64,000 nt of DNA from 34-65-8 sp964516135. GTDB taxonomy: Bacteria > Pseudomonadota > Alphaproteobacteria > Sphingomonadales > Sphingomonadaceae. Of this stretch, positions 36,521 through 44,606 are shown in pieces (within the stretch, counting starts at the first letter, position 1; every line of letters begins with the position of its first letter). Position numbers and translations under genes: made by a program. Under the pieces are notes generated by a model. The model had not been told where the DNA came from and searched no databases. It was given only the letters and a program-made list of their open reading frames with translations. The stretch covers positions 1-64,000 of the forward strand of contig CAZEWN010000012.1 in NCBI GenBank assembly GCA_964516135.1, written 5' to 3'.

Positions 36521-39040
36521 ATGGCGCGCCATCATCCCCTTGCCGAGTATAATGCCAAACGTGATTTCGCCAAGACGGCGGAACCTGTTGGCAAAGGCGG
36601 GGATGCTGGCGCCGGCAATACCTTCATCGTCCAGAAACACGATGCGACCAGGTTGCATTGGGATCTGCGGCTTGAGGTAGACGGCGTCCTGAAAAGTTGG
36701 GCGGTCACAAAGGGGCCTTCGCCAGATCCGGACATCAAACGATTGGCGGTCCGGACCGAGGATCATCCATTGGCCTACGCTACATTCGAGGGCGTCATCC
36801 CCAAGGGGGAATATGGCGGCGGAACGGTGATGCTGTGGGACCGCGGGACATGGGCCCCGGTCGCTGGCAAGAGCGCTAAAGATCTCGAGGCGGGGCACCT
36901 CCACTTTATCGTCGAAGGCGAGCGGATGAAAGGTGAATGGCTCCTCGTCCGCCTTCGCAAAAAACCGGGCGAGAAGCGCGAGAACTGGCTTTTGCGAAAG
37001 ATTTCGGATCGTTTCGCCGAGACTGGCGACGTGCTCGTCGAGCGCGCGCTGACCAGCATTGCCAGCGGTCGCTCGATGGCAGAAATCGCGGCTGACAAGG
37101 AAGGCGCCTACGCGCTGGCAGGCAAGAAGGGCGATGCCTTCACTGCGGAAATGACCAGGGCGGCCAAGCGCACCCAGGCCGCGACCCGGCCAAAGCGGAT
37201 GCACGAGCGGCGCGTGAAACCGCCCGTTTTTCGCAAGCCCCAGCTTGCTACGCTGGTCGATAGTGTCCCAAGCGGCAACGGCTGGCTGCACGAGATCAAG
37301 TTCGATGGTTATCGCGCGTTGGTCGCGTGCGCGGGCGACCATGTCTCGATCTTCACGCGCACGGGGCAGGACTGGACCGAGAAGTTCGCACCACTCGTCC
37401 GTCACTTCCAAGCGCTGAACCTGCCGCCGTGCCTGATCGACGGTGAAATCGTCGCGTTCGACAATGATGGCAATCCCAGCTTTTCCGCGCTTCAGTCCGT
37501 TCTGAAGCGCGGTCACGGCGCACAGGGCAGTGGCGACGCTTTCGCCTTCTTCGCATTCGATCTGCTCGAAGCTTCGGGCGAGGATCTCGGGCCGTTGCCT
37601 ACGATCGAACGAAAGGAACGGCTCGAGGCCCTGCTTGCCCATGCCGCGCCGCCCATCCAGGTGGCTGAGCACGTGATTGGGGCCGGTGAAACGCTTTATC
37701 GCGCAATGTGCGATGCTGGTCAGGAAGGGATCATCGCCAAACGCATCGACGCGCCTTATCGACACGCGCGCAGCAAGGCTTGGGTGAAGGTCAAATGCAC
37801 CCGGCGCCAGGAATTCATCGTCATCGGGTGGAAAAAGTCGCGCGCCCGGCTGCGTCCGTTCGCTTCGCTGCTGCTGGCGCAACGTGAGGGCGGAAAGCTG
37901 GTTTATAAGGGGAACGTCGGAACCGGTTTTTCCCAGGAAACCATGAGTGACCTGGCCGAGCGAATGAAGCCGCTTGAACGCCGCGATGCGCCTGCCGAAG
38001 TCGAACGCCCGGCGGCGCGGGGAGTGACATGGCTGGAACCCGAGTTGGTTGCGGAAATCGCCTTCGCCGAATTTACCGGGGACGGCAATGTGCGGCATGG
38101 ATCCTTCGTTGGCTTGCGCGATGATAAGAAAGCCGCGACGGTCAAACCCGAGAAACCCGCGGCTGCGCCCAACGGGAAAAGCGCGATCACGATAAGCAGT
38201 CGCGAGCGGGTGATTTTTCCTGAGAGCGGGCAAACCAAGGGCGATCTGGCCGATTACTACGCCGCCGTTGCCCCGCTCATCATGCCCTTTGCCGCTCAGC
38301 GCCCGCTCAGCCTCGTCCGTTGTCCGCAGGGGCGGGCGAAGAAGTGCTTCTTTCAGAAGCACGACAGCGGCGGCTTTGGCCCCCATGTGAAGCACATAGC
38401 GGTCCGCGAAAAAGACGGCGGGAACGATGATTATCTCTACATCGACGATAGCGACGGCCTGATCGCCTGCGTACAGATGGGAACGATCGAGTTCCACGCA
38501 TGGGGTTCCCGCACCAACGATATCGAGGCGCCTGACCGGATGATCTTCGACCTCGATCCCGACGAGGGGCTCGACTTCGAGGATGTGAAGAGTGCCGCGA
38601 GCGACATTCGCGACCGCCTGGCCGATCTCGGCCTGGTCAGCTTCGCGATGCTGTCGGGCGGCAAGGGCGTGCACGTGGTGGTGCCGCTCATTCCCGGCCA
38701 CGGCTGGGACGCACACAAGGATTTTGCCCGCCGCTTTGCCGAAGCGCTCAGTCTGGCGGAAGCTGATCGGTTCACCGCGACAATGAGCAAGGCGAAACGC
38801 AAGGGGAAGATATTCATCGACTGGCTCCGTAACCAGCGAGGCAGCACCGCCGTCTCACCGTACTCGGCTCGCGCTCGCGCGGGCGCGCCGGTCGCCGTGC
38901 CGATAAGTTGGGACGAACTGGACGGCATGGCCCACGCGCATCCGTTCGCTATCGATGATGCGGCGACGCTGCTCAAACGCGCGCGGTCAAAGTCGCTCAA
39001 GGGCTGGGGCTTCGCGGAACAGCGACTGCCCGCGATCTGA
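36521..39040 (+). CDS. ligD: Multidomain DNA ligase LigD
   Basis: 839-aa end-joining enzyme with three domains in the Pseudomonas order. The 3'-phosphoesterase is at about residues 30-170 (FIVQKHDATRLHWDLRLE). The ATP-dependent ligase is at about 225-520, with nucleotidyl-lysine motif HEIKFDGYRAL. The primase-like polymerase is at about 550-830, with the metal-binding FDLDPDEGLDFEDV. All catalytic landmarks are intact. It follows ku by 3 nt. Together they should give a complete two-component NHEJ system. Confidence 0.96.
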   Translation: MARHHPLAEYNAKRDFAKTAEPVGKGGDAGAGNTFIVQKHDATRLHWDLRLEVDGVLKSWAVTKGPSPDPDIKRLAVRTEDHPLAYATFEGVIPKGEYGGGTVMLWDRGTWAPVAGKSAKDLEAGHLHFIVEGERMKGEWLLVRLRKKPGEKRENWLLRKISDRFAETGDVLVERALTSIASGRSMAEIAADKEGAYALAGKKGDAFTAEMTRAAKRTQAATRPKRMHERRVKPPVFRKPQLATLVDSVPSGNGWLHEIKFDGYRALVACAGDHVSIFTRTGQDWTEKFAPLVRHFQALNLPPCLIDGEIVAFDNDGNPSFSALQSVLKRGHGAQGSGDAFAFFAFDLLEASGEDLGPLPTIERKERLEALLAHAAPPIQVAEHVIGAGETLYRAMCDAGQEGIIAKRIDAPYRHARSKAWVKVKCTRRQEFIVIGWKKSRARLRPFASLLLAQREGGKLVYKGNVGTGFSQETMSDLAERMKPLERRDAPAEVERPAARGVTWLEPELVAEIAFAEFTGDGNVRHGSFVGLRDDKKAATVKPEKPAAAPNGKSAITISSRERVIFPESGQTKGDLADYYAAVAPLIMPFAAQRPLSLVRCPQGRAKKCFFQKHDSGGFGPHVKHIAVREKDGGNDDYLYIDDSDGLIACVQMGTIEFHAWGSRTNDIEAPDRMIFDLDPDEGLDFEDVKSAASDIRDRLADLGLVSFAMLSGGKGVHVVVPLIPGHGWDAHKDFARRFAEALSLAEADRFTATMSKAKRKGKIFIDWLRNQRGSTAVSPYSARARAGAPVAVPISWDELDGMAHAHPFAIDDAATLLKRARSKSLKGWGFAEQRLPAI

Positions 39041-39117
39041 CAGGCGCAGGGCGCCTCCGGCGGCGTTCAAGAGCGACCACGGGTTGCGCAGCGCCGATCC
39101 TGCTGGCAAGCGCGCCG

Positions 39118-39900
39118 ATGATGACCGATTCTCGTGTGCTCCACCTCGACGGCGTCCACAACTTCCGTGATTATGGCGGCTATGCGGTGTCAGGTGGCGG
39201 CAAGGTCAGGCGCGGGTTGTTGTGGCGATCGGGCCAGCACGTCAATGCAAGCGCAGCAGACCTTGGCGCAATCGACGCGCTGGCGCTCGCCCATGTGATC
39301 GACCTGCGCGGCAACGCCGAGCGCGCCGGTGCCCCCTGCCTGCGCGGGCCGACATTCTGCGCCGAGGTTCACTATTACGACGGCGAAACCGCTTATCTGG
39401 CCCCGCACCTCGAAGCGAGCGGAGGCCTGCTCGATGCCGATGCCGCGGGTCGGGCGCTCGAACGCATTTACCGCGACCTTGCCCGGCGCGAGCCAGTGCT
39501 GTGGGGGCTGCGCCGATATTTTGACGTCCTGGCGCGCGGCGACGGGGCCAGCCTAGTACACTGCATGGCGGGAAAAGACCGGACCGGCATGGCGGTGGCG
39601 CTGCTGCACCATGCGCTGGGCGTCCATCCCGACGACGCGATGGCCGACTTCATGCTCACCAACAGCGCGGGAAATATCGAAGCGCGCATTGCCGCCGGGA
39701 CAAAGGCGGTGCGCGACCGCTATGGTGAAATCTCTGACGAAACAGTCCGCGTGCTGATGGGGGTCGACGAAAGCTATCTCGCCGCCATGCGCGAAGCTGT
39801 GGAAGTCGAGTTCGGCTCCATCGACGGTTTCATGGAAAGCGTGCTTGGAGTTGACGCCGACCGGCGCGAGGCGCTGCGCTTGCACCTCGTCGAAGGCTGA
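39118..39900 (+). CDS. Tyrosine/serine protein phosphatase family protein
   Basis: 260-aa protein of the Y_phosphatase3 family (cysteine phosphatases related to LipA/PtpB). The N-terminus RVLHLDGVHNFRDYGGY is the family opening, and the P-loop is VHCMAGKDRTGMAVALL with the catalytic Cys in HCxxGKDRT. Substrate is unknown: protein phosphotyrosine or phosphoinositide are both possible. Two tandem ATG codons (39118, 39121) could start it. It sits alone between ligD and trxB. Confidence 0.85.
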   Translation: MMTDSRVLHLDGVHNFRDYGGYAVSGGGKVRRGLLWRSGQHVNASAADLGAIDALALAHVIDLRGNAERAGAPCLRGPTFCAEVHYYDGETAYLAPHLEASGGLLDADAAGRALERIYRDLARREPVLWGLRRYFDVLARGDGASLVHCMAGKDRTGMAVALLHHALGVHPDDAMADFMLTNSAGNIEARIAAGTKAVRDRYGEISDETVRVLMGVDESYLAAMREAVEVEFGSIDGFMESVLGVDADRREALRLHLVEG

Positions 39901-39951
39901 CCACATTTTGGGGTACCGCCCCCACGCAACCGGACGCAAACGGACAAACGC

Positions 39952-40935
39952 ATGGCCACCCACCACACCAAGATGCTCATCATCGGCTCCGGCCCGGCAG
40001 GCTACAGCGCCGCGATCTACGGCGCGCGCGCGATGCTGGAGCCGATCGTCGTTCAGGGGTTGCAGCCCGGCGGGCAGCTCACCATCACCACCGATGTCGA
40101 GAACTATCCCGGCTTCCGCGACGTGATCCAGGGCCCGTGGCTGATGGAGCAGATGCAGGCCCAGGCCGAGCATGTCGGTACGCGGATGATGTGGGACACG
40201 ATCGTCTCGGTCGACCTGTCCGGCCCGCCGTTCCGCGCGATCGGCGACAGTGGCGACGAATACGTCGGAGAAACGCTGGTGATCGCCACCGGAGCGCAGG
40301 CCAAATGGCTCGGCGTGCCGGGCGAGATGGAACTGGGCGGCAAGGGGGTATCGGCGTGCGCGACCTGTGACGGGTTCTTCTATCGCGGCAAGAAAGTCGC
40401 GGTAATCGGCGGCGGCAATACCGCCGTCGAGGAGGCGCTGTACCTTACCAACCATTCCGACGACGTGACCCTGATCCACCGCCGCGACGAATTGCGTTCC
40501 GAAAAGATCCTCCAAGACCGATTGTTCAAGAACCCCAAGATTTCAACCTTGTGGAACAAGGCCGTGGTGCGGTTCGAGGGCGATCCGGCGGCGGGCGGCC
40601 TCACGCACCTGGTCTTGCGCGACACCGTCACGGGCGAGGAATCGACGCTGGAGGTCGATGGCGCGTTCGTGGCCATCGGCCACGCGCCCGCGACCGAACT
40701 ATTCAAGGGCCAGCTCGACACCGACGCCAGCGGCTACCTCGTGGTCGAGCCGGGCACGCCCAAGACCGCGATTCCCGGCGTTTTCGCCTGTGGCGACGTG
40801 ATGGACCATACATACCGCCAGGCGGTGACGGCGGCGGGCACGGGCTGCATGGCCGCGCTGGATGCGGAACGGTTCCTGGCGGGGCTCGCGATCGATCTCG
40901 ACGGCCACGCCCATGCGCCCGAGGCAGTCACCTAG
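39952..40935 (+). CDS. trxB: Thioredoxin reductase
   Basis: 327-aa FAD/NADPH enzyme that reduces TrxA (encoded at 12246). FAD motif IIGSGPAGYSAAIYGARA, redox pair in SACATCDGFFYRG, NADPH motif VIGGGNTAVEEAL and C-terminal FACGDVMD are all seen. Length is typical. The stop overlaps the convergent MAPEG gene by 4 nt (CTAG). Confidence 0.97.
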   Translation: MATHHTKMLIIGSGPAGYSAAIYGARAMLEPIVVQGLQPGGQLTITTDVENYPGFRDVIQGPWLMEQMQAQAEHVGTRMMWDTIVSVDLSGPPFRAIGDSGDEYVGETLVIATGAQAKWLGVPGEMELGGKGVSACATCDGFFYRGKKVAVIGGGNTAVEEALYLTNHSDDVTLIHRRDELRSEKILQDRLFKNPKISTLWNKAVVRFEGDPAAGGLTHLVLRDTVTGEESTLEVDGAFVAIGHAPATELFKGQLDTDASGYLVVEPGTPKTAIPGVFACGDVMDHTYRQAVTAAGTGCMAALDAERFLAGLAIDLDGHAHAPEAVT

Positions 40936-41369
40936 AGCAGCACTGGGATCGCCGCGTGGAGGATCAACGCCATCAGCGCGAGCGATGACAGCGCGAACAG
41001 AGCAAACCGCACCGCGACTTTGTTGACGGTCGATTGCCAGATCGAGTGGACGATCCTGACCGCGACGTAAATCCACGCGATCGTCGCATTTATCCCGTCG
41101 CCCTGGCCGATCAACGCCAGCACCAGCGCGACCGCGTAAAACAGCGTCGGCGCTTCGTGTAGGTGGTTGTAGTTATGCGCCTTCCACTGAATCCTCGGTT
41201 CGAGCAGTTCTTCCAGCCTGGCCTTGGTCCAGCCCACGTCGGCACCTGGCTCGTTCGACTTGGGCAGCCGGTTGATGGCGGGCAGGCGGGTGGCATACAT
41301 CCACACCCACATCACCATGGTCCAGGCCATCAGGACGACGACGGGCTTGAGGATTGCGACGTCTTCCAT
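40932..41369 (-). CDS. MAPEG family membrane protein (copy 2)
   Basis: 145-aa integral membrane protein with four predicted helices. The MAPEG signature is seen as WKAHNYNHLHEAPTLFYAVAL and WIYVAVRIVHSIWQ. MAPEG members include membrane glutathione transferases; bacterial substrates are mostly unknown. It is a diverged tandem paralogue of the gene before it: both share WK(A/S)HNY and the RIVHS motif. ATG 41369 overlaps the previous stop (TGATG); the adjacent GTG 41372 is an alternative start. Confidence 0.87.
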   Translation of the reverse strand: MEDVAILKPVVVLMAWTMVMWVWMYATRLPAINRLPKSNEPGADVGWTKARLEELLEPRIQWKAHNYNHLHEAPTLFYAVALVLALIGQGDGINATIAWIYVAVRIVHSIWQSTVNKVAVRFALFALSSLALMALILHAAIPVLL

Positions 41370-41818
41370 CACGCAATAGCTCCCGGATCAGCCAGCAGCG
41401 TCGCCATGACCGCGCGGATTGCCAGGGCGACAAGCGCTAGCGTGGAGAGCAGAAAGATCAGGAAGCGGACGGGGATGCGGTTGACGGTCGCCTGGTATAC
41501 CGAGTGGACAATCCGCAGTCCGACGTAAATCCACGCCAGCAATACGTCGATCGCCTGCGGCCCCATCACCGCGAGGATCACGCTCGTTGCGTAGAAGATC
41601 GTCGGCTGCTCCATCAGGTGGGAATAGTTGTGCGACTTCCAGTTGACCCGGTCCTCGAGGATGCCTTCGAGGTCCTGCCCGCGTCCGCCCGGCTTGCCCG
41701 ACTGAAGCTGTGCGCTGGCGCGCTTCATCGCGGGAAAGCGGGCGCCCGCCATCCAGAACAGCATGACCAGCGACCATGCGACCAGCACGGCGGCCGGTGC
41801 GAGCATTTGTGCCTGCAT
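41369..41818 (-). CDS. MAPEG family membrane protein (copy 1)
   Basis: 149-aa protein with four predicted membrane helices and the MAPEG core VNWKSHNYSHLMEQPTIFYA and WIYVGLRIVHSVYQ. It shares its layout with the following gene, pointing to a tandem duplication. The two are translationally coupled and end convergently on trxB; in this position a thiol- or glutathione-linked function is plausible but not shown. Confidence 0.87.
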   Translation of the reverse strand: MQAQMLAPAAVLVAWSLVMLFWMAGARFPAMKRASAQLQSGKPGGRGQDLEGILEDRVNWKSHNYSHLMEQPTIFYATSVILAVMGPQAIDVLLAWIYVGLRIVHSVYQATVNRIPVRFLIFLLSTLALVALAIRAVMATLLADPGAIA

Positions 41819-41884
41819 CGGAAACTCCCCTCCACTCGACCCGGCGCGAAAGTGCTGCGACCGGGAAAGATAGTCAAACGAAAC

Positions 41885-42832
41885 CTATCGGCCGGCCAGC
41901 GTCGCGGCATAGCTGGCAGGATCGGTGTTCCCGCCGGTGAGCATCACGACGGTATGCTCGTCGAGCGGCACCTTGCCCCCCAGCGCCGCCGCCAGCGCCG
42001 CCGCGCCGCCGGGCTCGACCACGAGTCGAAGCCTAGAGAAAGCGAAGCGCTGCGCCTCTCGCACCTCGTCGTCGGTAACAGCGACGCCCGGCTCGGCGCG
42101 CCCGCGCAGCACGGCGAGGTTGATTGGCTTCGTTTCAGGCGGCTGGAGCGCGTCACAGATCGTCTGCGGGGGATCGTTACCCACCGGCACCACATGGCCC
42201 GCCGCGAGCGCCTGTCCGACCACATCCCAGCCTTCGGGTTCCACCGGCACGATCGCGCTTTCAGGGCAGGCGAGGGCGAGCCCCGCCGCGAGCCCGCCGC
42301 CGCCGCAGCAGGCGAGGATGCGCGAGGGTTCGCGGCCGAGCTGCGCGGCGATCTCGATCCCGGCGCTGCCTTGCCCCTCGATCACCCACGGATCGCCGAA
42401 GGCATGGACTAGCACTGCACCACTCTTCTCGGTTAGCCGCGCGGCAACCTCGTCCCGGTCCTCGCCGGGACGCTCGTAGAGCACCACCTCCGCGCCAAGC
42501 GCGCGGGTCGCGTCAAGCTTCACCTGCGGTGCATTGCGCGGCATTACGATGGTCGCGGCGATGCCAAGCTCGCGGGCCGCCCAGGCGACCCCCTGGGCAT
42601 GGTTGCCGCTCGACACCGCGACCACGCCGCGCTTGCGCTCGTCTGCGTCCAGGGCGGTCAGCCGGTGCCAGGCGCCGCGTATCTTGAATGCGCCGACCGG
42701 TTGCAGCACCTCGGCCTTGGCCCACAGCCGCACGCCCCCTATCTCAACCGGCAGCAGGGGTGTCGGTGGCAGGATCGTCGCGACCTTTTCGGCGGCTTCC
42801 ATGACACCGGCGTGAGTTGGCGTGCGGATCAT
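41885..42832 (-). CDS. PLP-dependent threonine/serine dehydratase
   Basis: 315-aa fold-type II PLP enzyme. The Schiff-base lysine lies in PVGAFKIRGAWHRL, the substrate loop is SSGNHAQGVAWAA, and the phosphate-binding glycine loop is CCGGGGLAAGLA. It lacks the C-terminal ACT regulatory domain of biosynthetic IlvA, so it is closer to catabolic threonine ammonia-lyases and serine racemase-like proteins; exact substrate is uncertain. It is divergent from the carboxynorspermidine synthase gene across a 61-nt spacer. Confidence 0.88.
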   Translation of the reverse strand: MIRTPTHAGVMEAAEKVATILPPTPLLPVEIGGVRLWAKAEVLQPVGAFKIRGAWHRLTALDADERKRGVVAVSSGNHAQGVAWAARELGIAATIVMPRNAPQVKLDATRALGAEVVLYERPGEDRDEVAARLTEKSGAVLVHAFGDPWVIEGQGSAGIEIAAQLGREPSRILACCGGGGLAAGLALACPESAIVPVEPEGWDVVGQALAAGHVVPVGNDPPQTICDALQPPETKPINLAVLRGRAEPGVAVTDDEVREAQRFAFSRLRLVVEPGGAAALAAALGGKVPLDEHTVVMLTGGNTDPASYAATLAGR

Positions 42833-42893
42833 TTGGCGGGACTAGCGCATTTCGCTAGGGGGCACGCAAGATTCGAATTCGGAGTTTACAACA

Positions 42894-44105
42894 ATGTCGA
42901 CAGTCCTGGTCATCGGCGCGGGCGGCGTCAGCAGCGTCTGCGTCCACAAGATGGCTTTCAACCCCGATATCTTTGGCGATATCCACCTCGCCAGCCGGAC
43001 CAAGAGCAAGTGCGATGCCATCGCCGCGAGCGTGAAGCAGCGCACCGGCGTGGACGTGGCGACGTACGAGATTGACGCTGAGGAAGTCCCGGCGATGGTC
43101 AACCTGATCCGCAAGGTGGACCCCAGCCTCGTCGTCAATCTTGCGCTGCCCTATCAAGATCTGCCGATCATGGACGCGTGCCTTGAGGCGGGCGTCGACT
43201 ACCTGGATACCGCCAACTACGAGCCGAAGGACGAGGCGAAGTTCGAATACAAGTGGCAGTGGGCCTACCACGACCGCTTCAAGGAAGCGGGCATCATGGC
43301 GCTGCTCGGCTCGGGATTTGATCCGGGCGTCACATCCGTGTTCACGATGTGGCTCAAGAAGCACAAGCTCAAGACCATCCGCCAGCTCGACATTCTCGAC
43401 TGCAACGGTGGCGACCACGGCCAGCATTTCGCCACCAACTTCAACCCGGAAATCAACATCCGCGAAGTGACCGCGCCCGCGCGGCACTGGGAGAACGGCG
43501 AGTGGGTCGAAACGCCGGCGATGGCCAACAAGGTCGCTTTCGACTTCGAGGGCGTCGGCCGGAAGAACATGTACCTGATGTACCACGAGGAGCTGGAGAG
43601 CCTGGCGAAGTTCGTGCCCGAACTGGAGCGCGCGCGGTTCTGGATGACCTTCGGCGACCAGTACATCACGCACCTGACCGTGCTGCAAAACGTCGGCATG
43701 ACCTCGATCGAGCCGATCACGTACCAGGGCGAGGATATCATCCCGCTCCAGTTCCTCGCCGCCGTGCTGCCCAAGCCGGAAACGCTGGGCGACAAGACCA
43801 AGGGCAAGACCAACATCGGCGTCATCGCGACCGGCGAGGCACTGGATGGCTCGGGCGAGAAGACCTTCTATCTCAACAACATCTGCGACCACGAGGACGC
43901 ATACGAGGAAACCGGCAACCAGGCGGTCAGCTACACCACCGGCGTCCCCGCGATGATCGGCGCGGCGATGGTGGTCGAGGGCAAGTGGGCCGGGAAGGGC
44001 GTATTCAACATGGAGGAATTCGACCCCGATCCCTTCATGGACATGCTCAACGCACACGGCCTGCCGTGGAAGGTCGCGGAGATGGACGGGCCGGTGGAGT
44101 TCTAG
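42894..44105 (+). CDS. Carboxynorspermidine/carboxyspermidine synthase (saccharopine dehydrogenase family)
   Basis: 403-aa NADPH-dependent reductase expected to condense aspartate semialdehyde with a diamine (putrescine or diaminopropane) to a carboxylated triamine. The N-terminus has the Rossmann motif VLVIGAGGVSSVCVHKMA; LGSGFDPGVTSVFTMWL is typical of the group. Saccharopine dehydrogenase would be an alternative by family, but the downstream carboxynorspermidine decarboxylase fixes the pathway. A 479-nt repeat-bounded cassette separates it from that partner. Confidence 0.9.
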   Translation: MSTVLVIGAGGVSSVCVHKMAFNPDIFGDIHLASRTKSKCDAIAASVKQRTGVDVATYEIDAEEVPAMVNLIRKVDPSLVVNLALPYQDLPIMDACLEAGVDYLDTANYEPKDEAKFEYKWQWAYHDRFKEAGIMALLGSGFDPGVTSVFTMWLKKHKLKTIRQLDILDCNGGDHGQHFATNFNPEINIREVTAPARHWENGEWVETPAMANKVAFDFEGVGRKNMYLMYHEELESLAKFVPELERARFWMTFGDQYITHLTVLQNVGMTSIEPITYQGEDIIPLQFLAAVLPKPETLGDKTKGKTNIGVIATGEALDGSGEKTFYLNNICDHEDAYEETGNQAVSYTTGVPAMIGAAMVVEGKWAGKGVFNMEEFDPDPFMDMLNAHGLPWKVAEMDGPVEF

Positions 44106-44111
44106 CGAAGG

Positions 44112-44154
44112 TTTGGTTCACGCAGGGTTCGCAGAGGAGCAGAGGTCGCAGAGG
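44112..44154 (+). repeat. Left inverted repeat of the GxxExxY cassette
   Basis: Purine-rich 43-nt arm containing GAGGAGCAGAGG. It aligns without gaps to the reverse complement of 44548-44590, with about 34 identical positions. Its inner edge AGAGGGG lies 3-9 nt before ATG 44160 and probably serves as the gene's ribosome binding site. Confidence 0.75.
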
Positions 44155-44159
44155 GGAAA

Positions 44160-44546
44160 ATGGCATCTGATCACATTACCTCTGCTGTCATTGAGGAAGC
44201 GATCGGTATTCATCGGGAGCTCGGACCGGGCCTGTTCGAGTCGGTGTACGAAACCATCCTGGCGGGCCGGCTTGCTCGGCGTGGCTTGCTGGTTCGTCAA
44301 CAAGTGCCGGTACCGATTGAATATGACGGCCACGCCTTTGGCGCGGCATTCAAAATCGATATCTTGGTTGACGAGTGCTTGATCCTCGAGATCAAGTCCG
44401 TCGAGAGTCTGAGCAAGACCCACGCCCGGCAATTGTTGACGTATCTCCGTCTCTCGCACCAGCCCGTAGGGCTGCTCCTGAATTTCTCTGCTCCGACCAT
44501 GAAGGATGGCATCCAAAGAATGGTCAATAACTACCGCCCTGAATAA
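44160..44546 (+). CDS. GxxExxY family protein (PD-(D/E)XK nuclease-like)
   Basis: 128-aa protein. The name-giving motif is at G24-L-F-E27-S-V-Y30, after EEAIGIHRELGP. A nuclease-like core follows: KIDILVDECLILEIKSVE gives the D-x(n)-E-x-K arrangement of PD-(D/E)XK enzymes, then LLTYLRLSHQPVGLLLNF and the C-terminal IQRMVNNYRP. The family is widespread and scattered, and its function is unknown to me. Here the gene lies inside inverted repeats, splits a polyamine operon and takes its ribosome site from the left repeat. All conserved residues appear intact, so the protein is probably active. Confidence 0.9.
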   Translation: MASDHITSAVIEEAIGIHRELGPGLFESVYETILAGRLARRGLLVRQQVPVPIEYDGHAFGAAFKIDILVDECLILEIKSVESLSKTHARQLLTYLRLSHQPVGLLLNFSAPTMKDGIQRMVNNYRPE

Positions 44547-44547
44547 T

Positions 44548-44590
44548 TCTCCGCGTCCTCTGCTCCTCCGTGGGCTCGGCGTGAACCAAA
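44548..44590 (-). repeat. Right inverted repeat of the GxxExxY cassette
   Basis: Pyrimidine-rich on the plus strand (CCTCTGCTCCTCCG) and starting 2 nt after the gene's stop. Reverse complement of the left arm, with the outermost 10 nt identical. Confidence 0.75.
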
Positions 44591-44606
44591 AGGCACGACA
44601 TCAAAC

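Larger units (their letters stand above)
44112..44590 (+). mobile_element. Putative inverted-repeat cassette carrying a GxxExxY gene
   Basis: The 479-nt unit is bounded by inverted repeats of about 43 nt. The outer 10 bases, TTTGGTTCAC, are identical at both ends. AGG occurs directly outside each end (44109-44111 and 44591-44593), a possible 3-bp target duplication. If the unit plus one AGG is removed, the flanking polyamine genes are 19 nt apart. The only gene inside is the GxxExxY protein; there is no transposase, so movement would need a factor supplied elsewhere. Confidence 0.6.

Noticed and set aside
35729..38716. 995-codon minus-strand frame opposite ku and ligD
   Set aside because: Antisense shadow of two well-identified genes; residue content reflects codon complement, no motifs.
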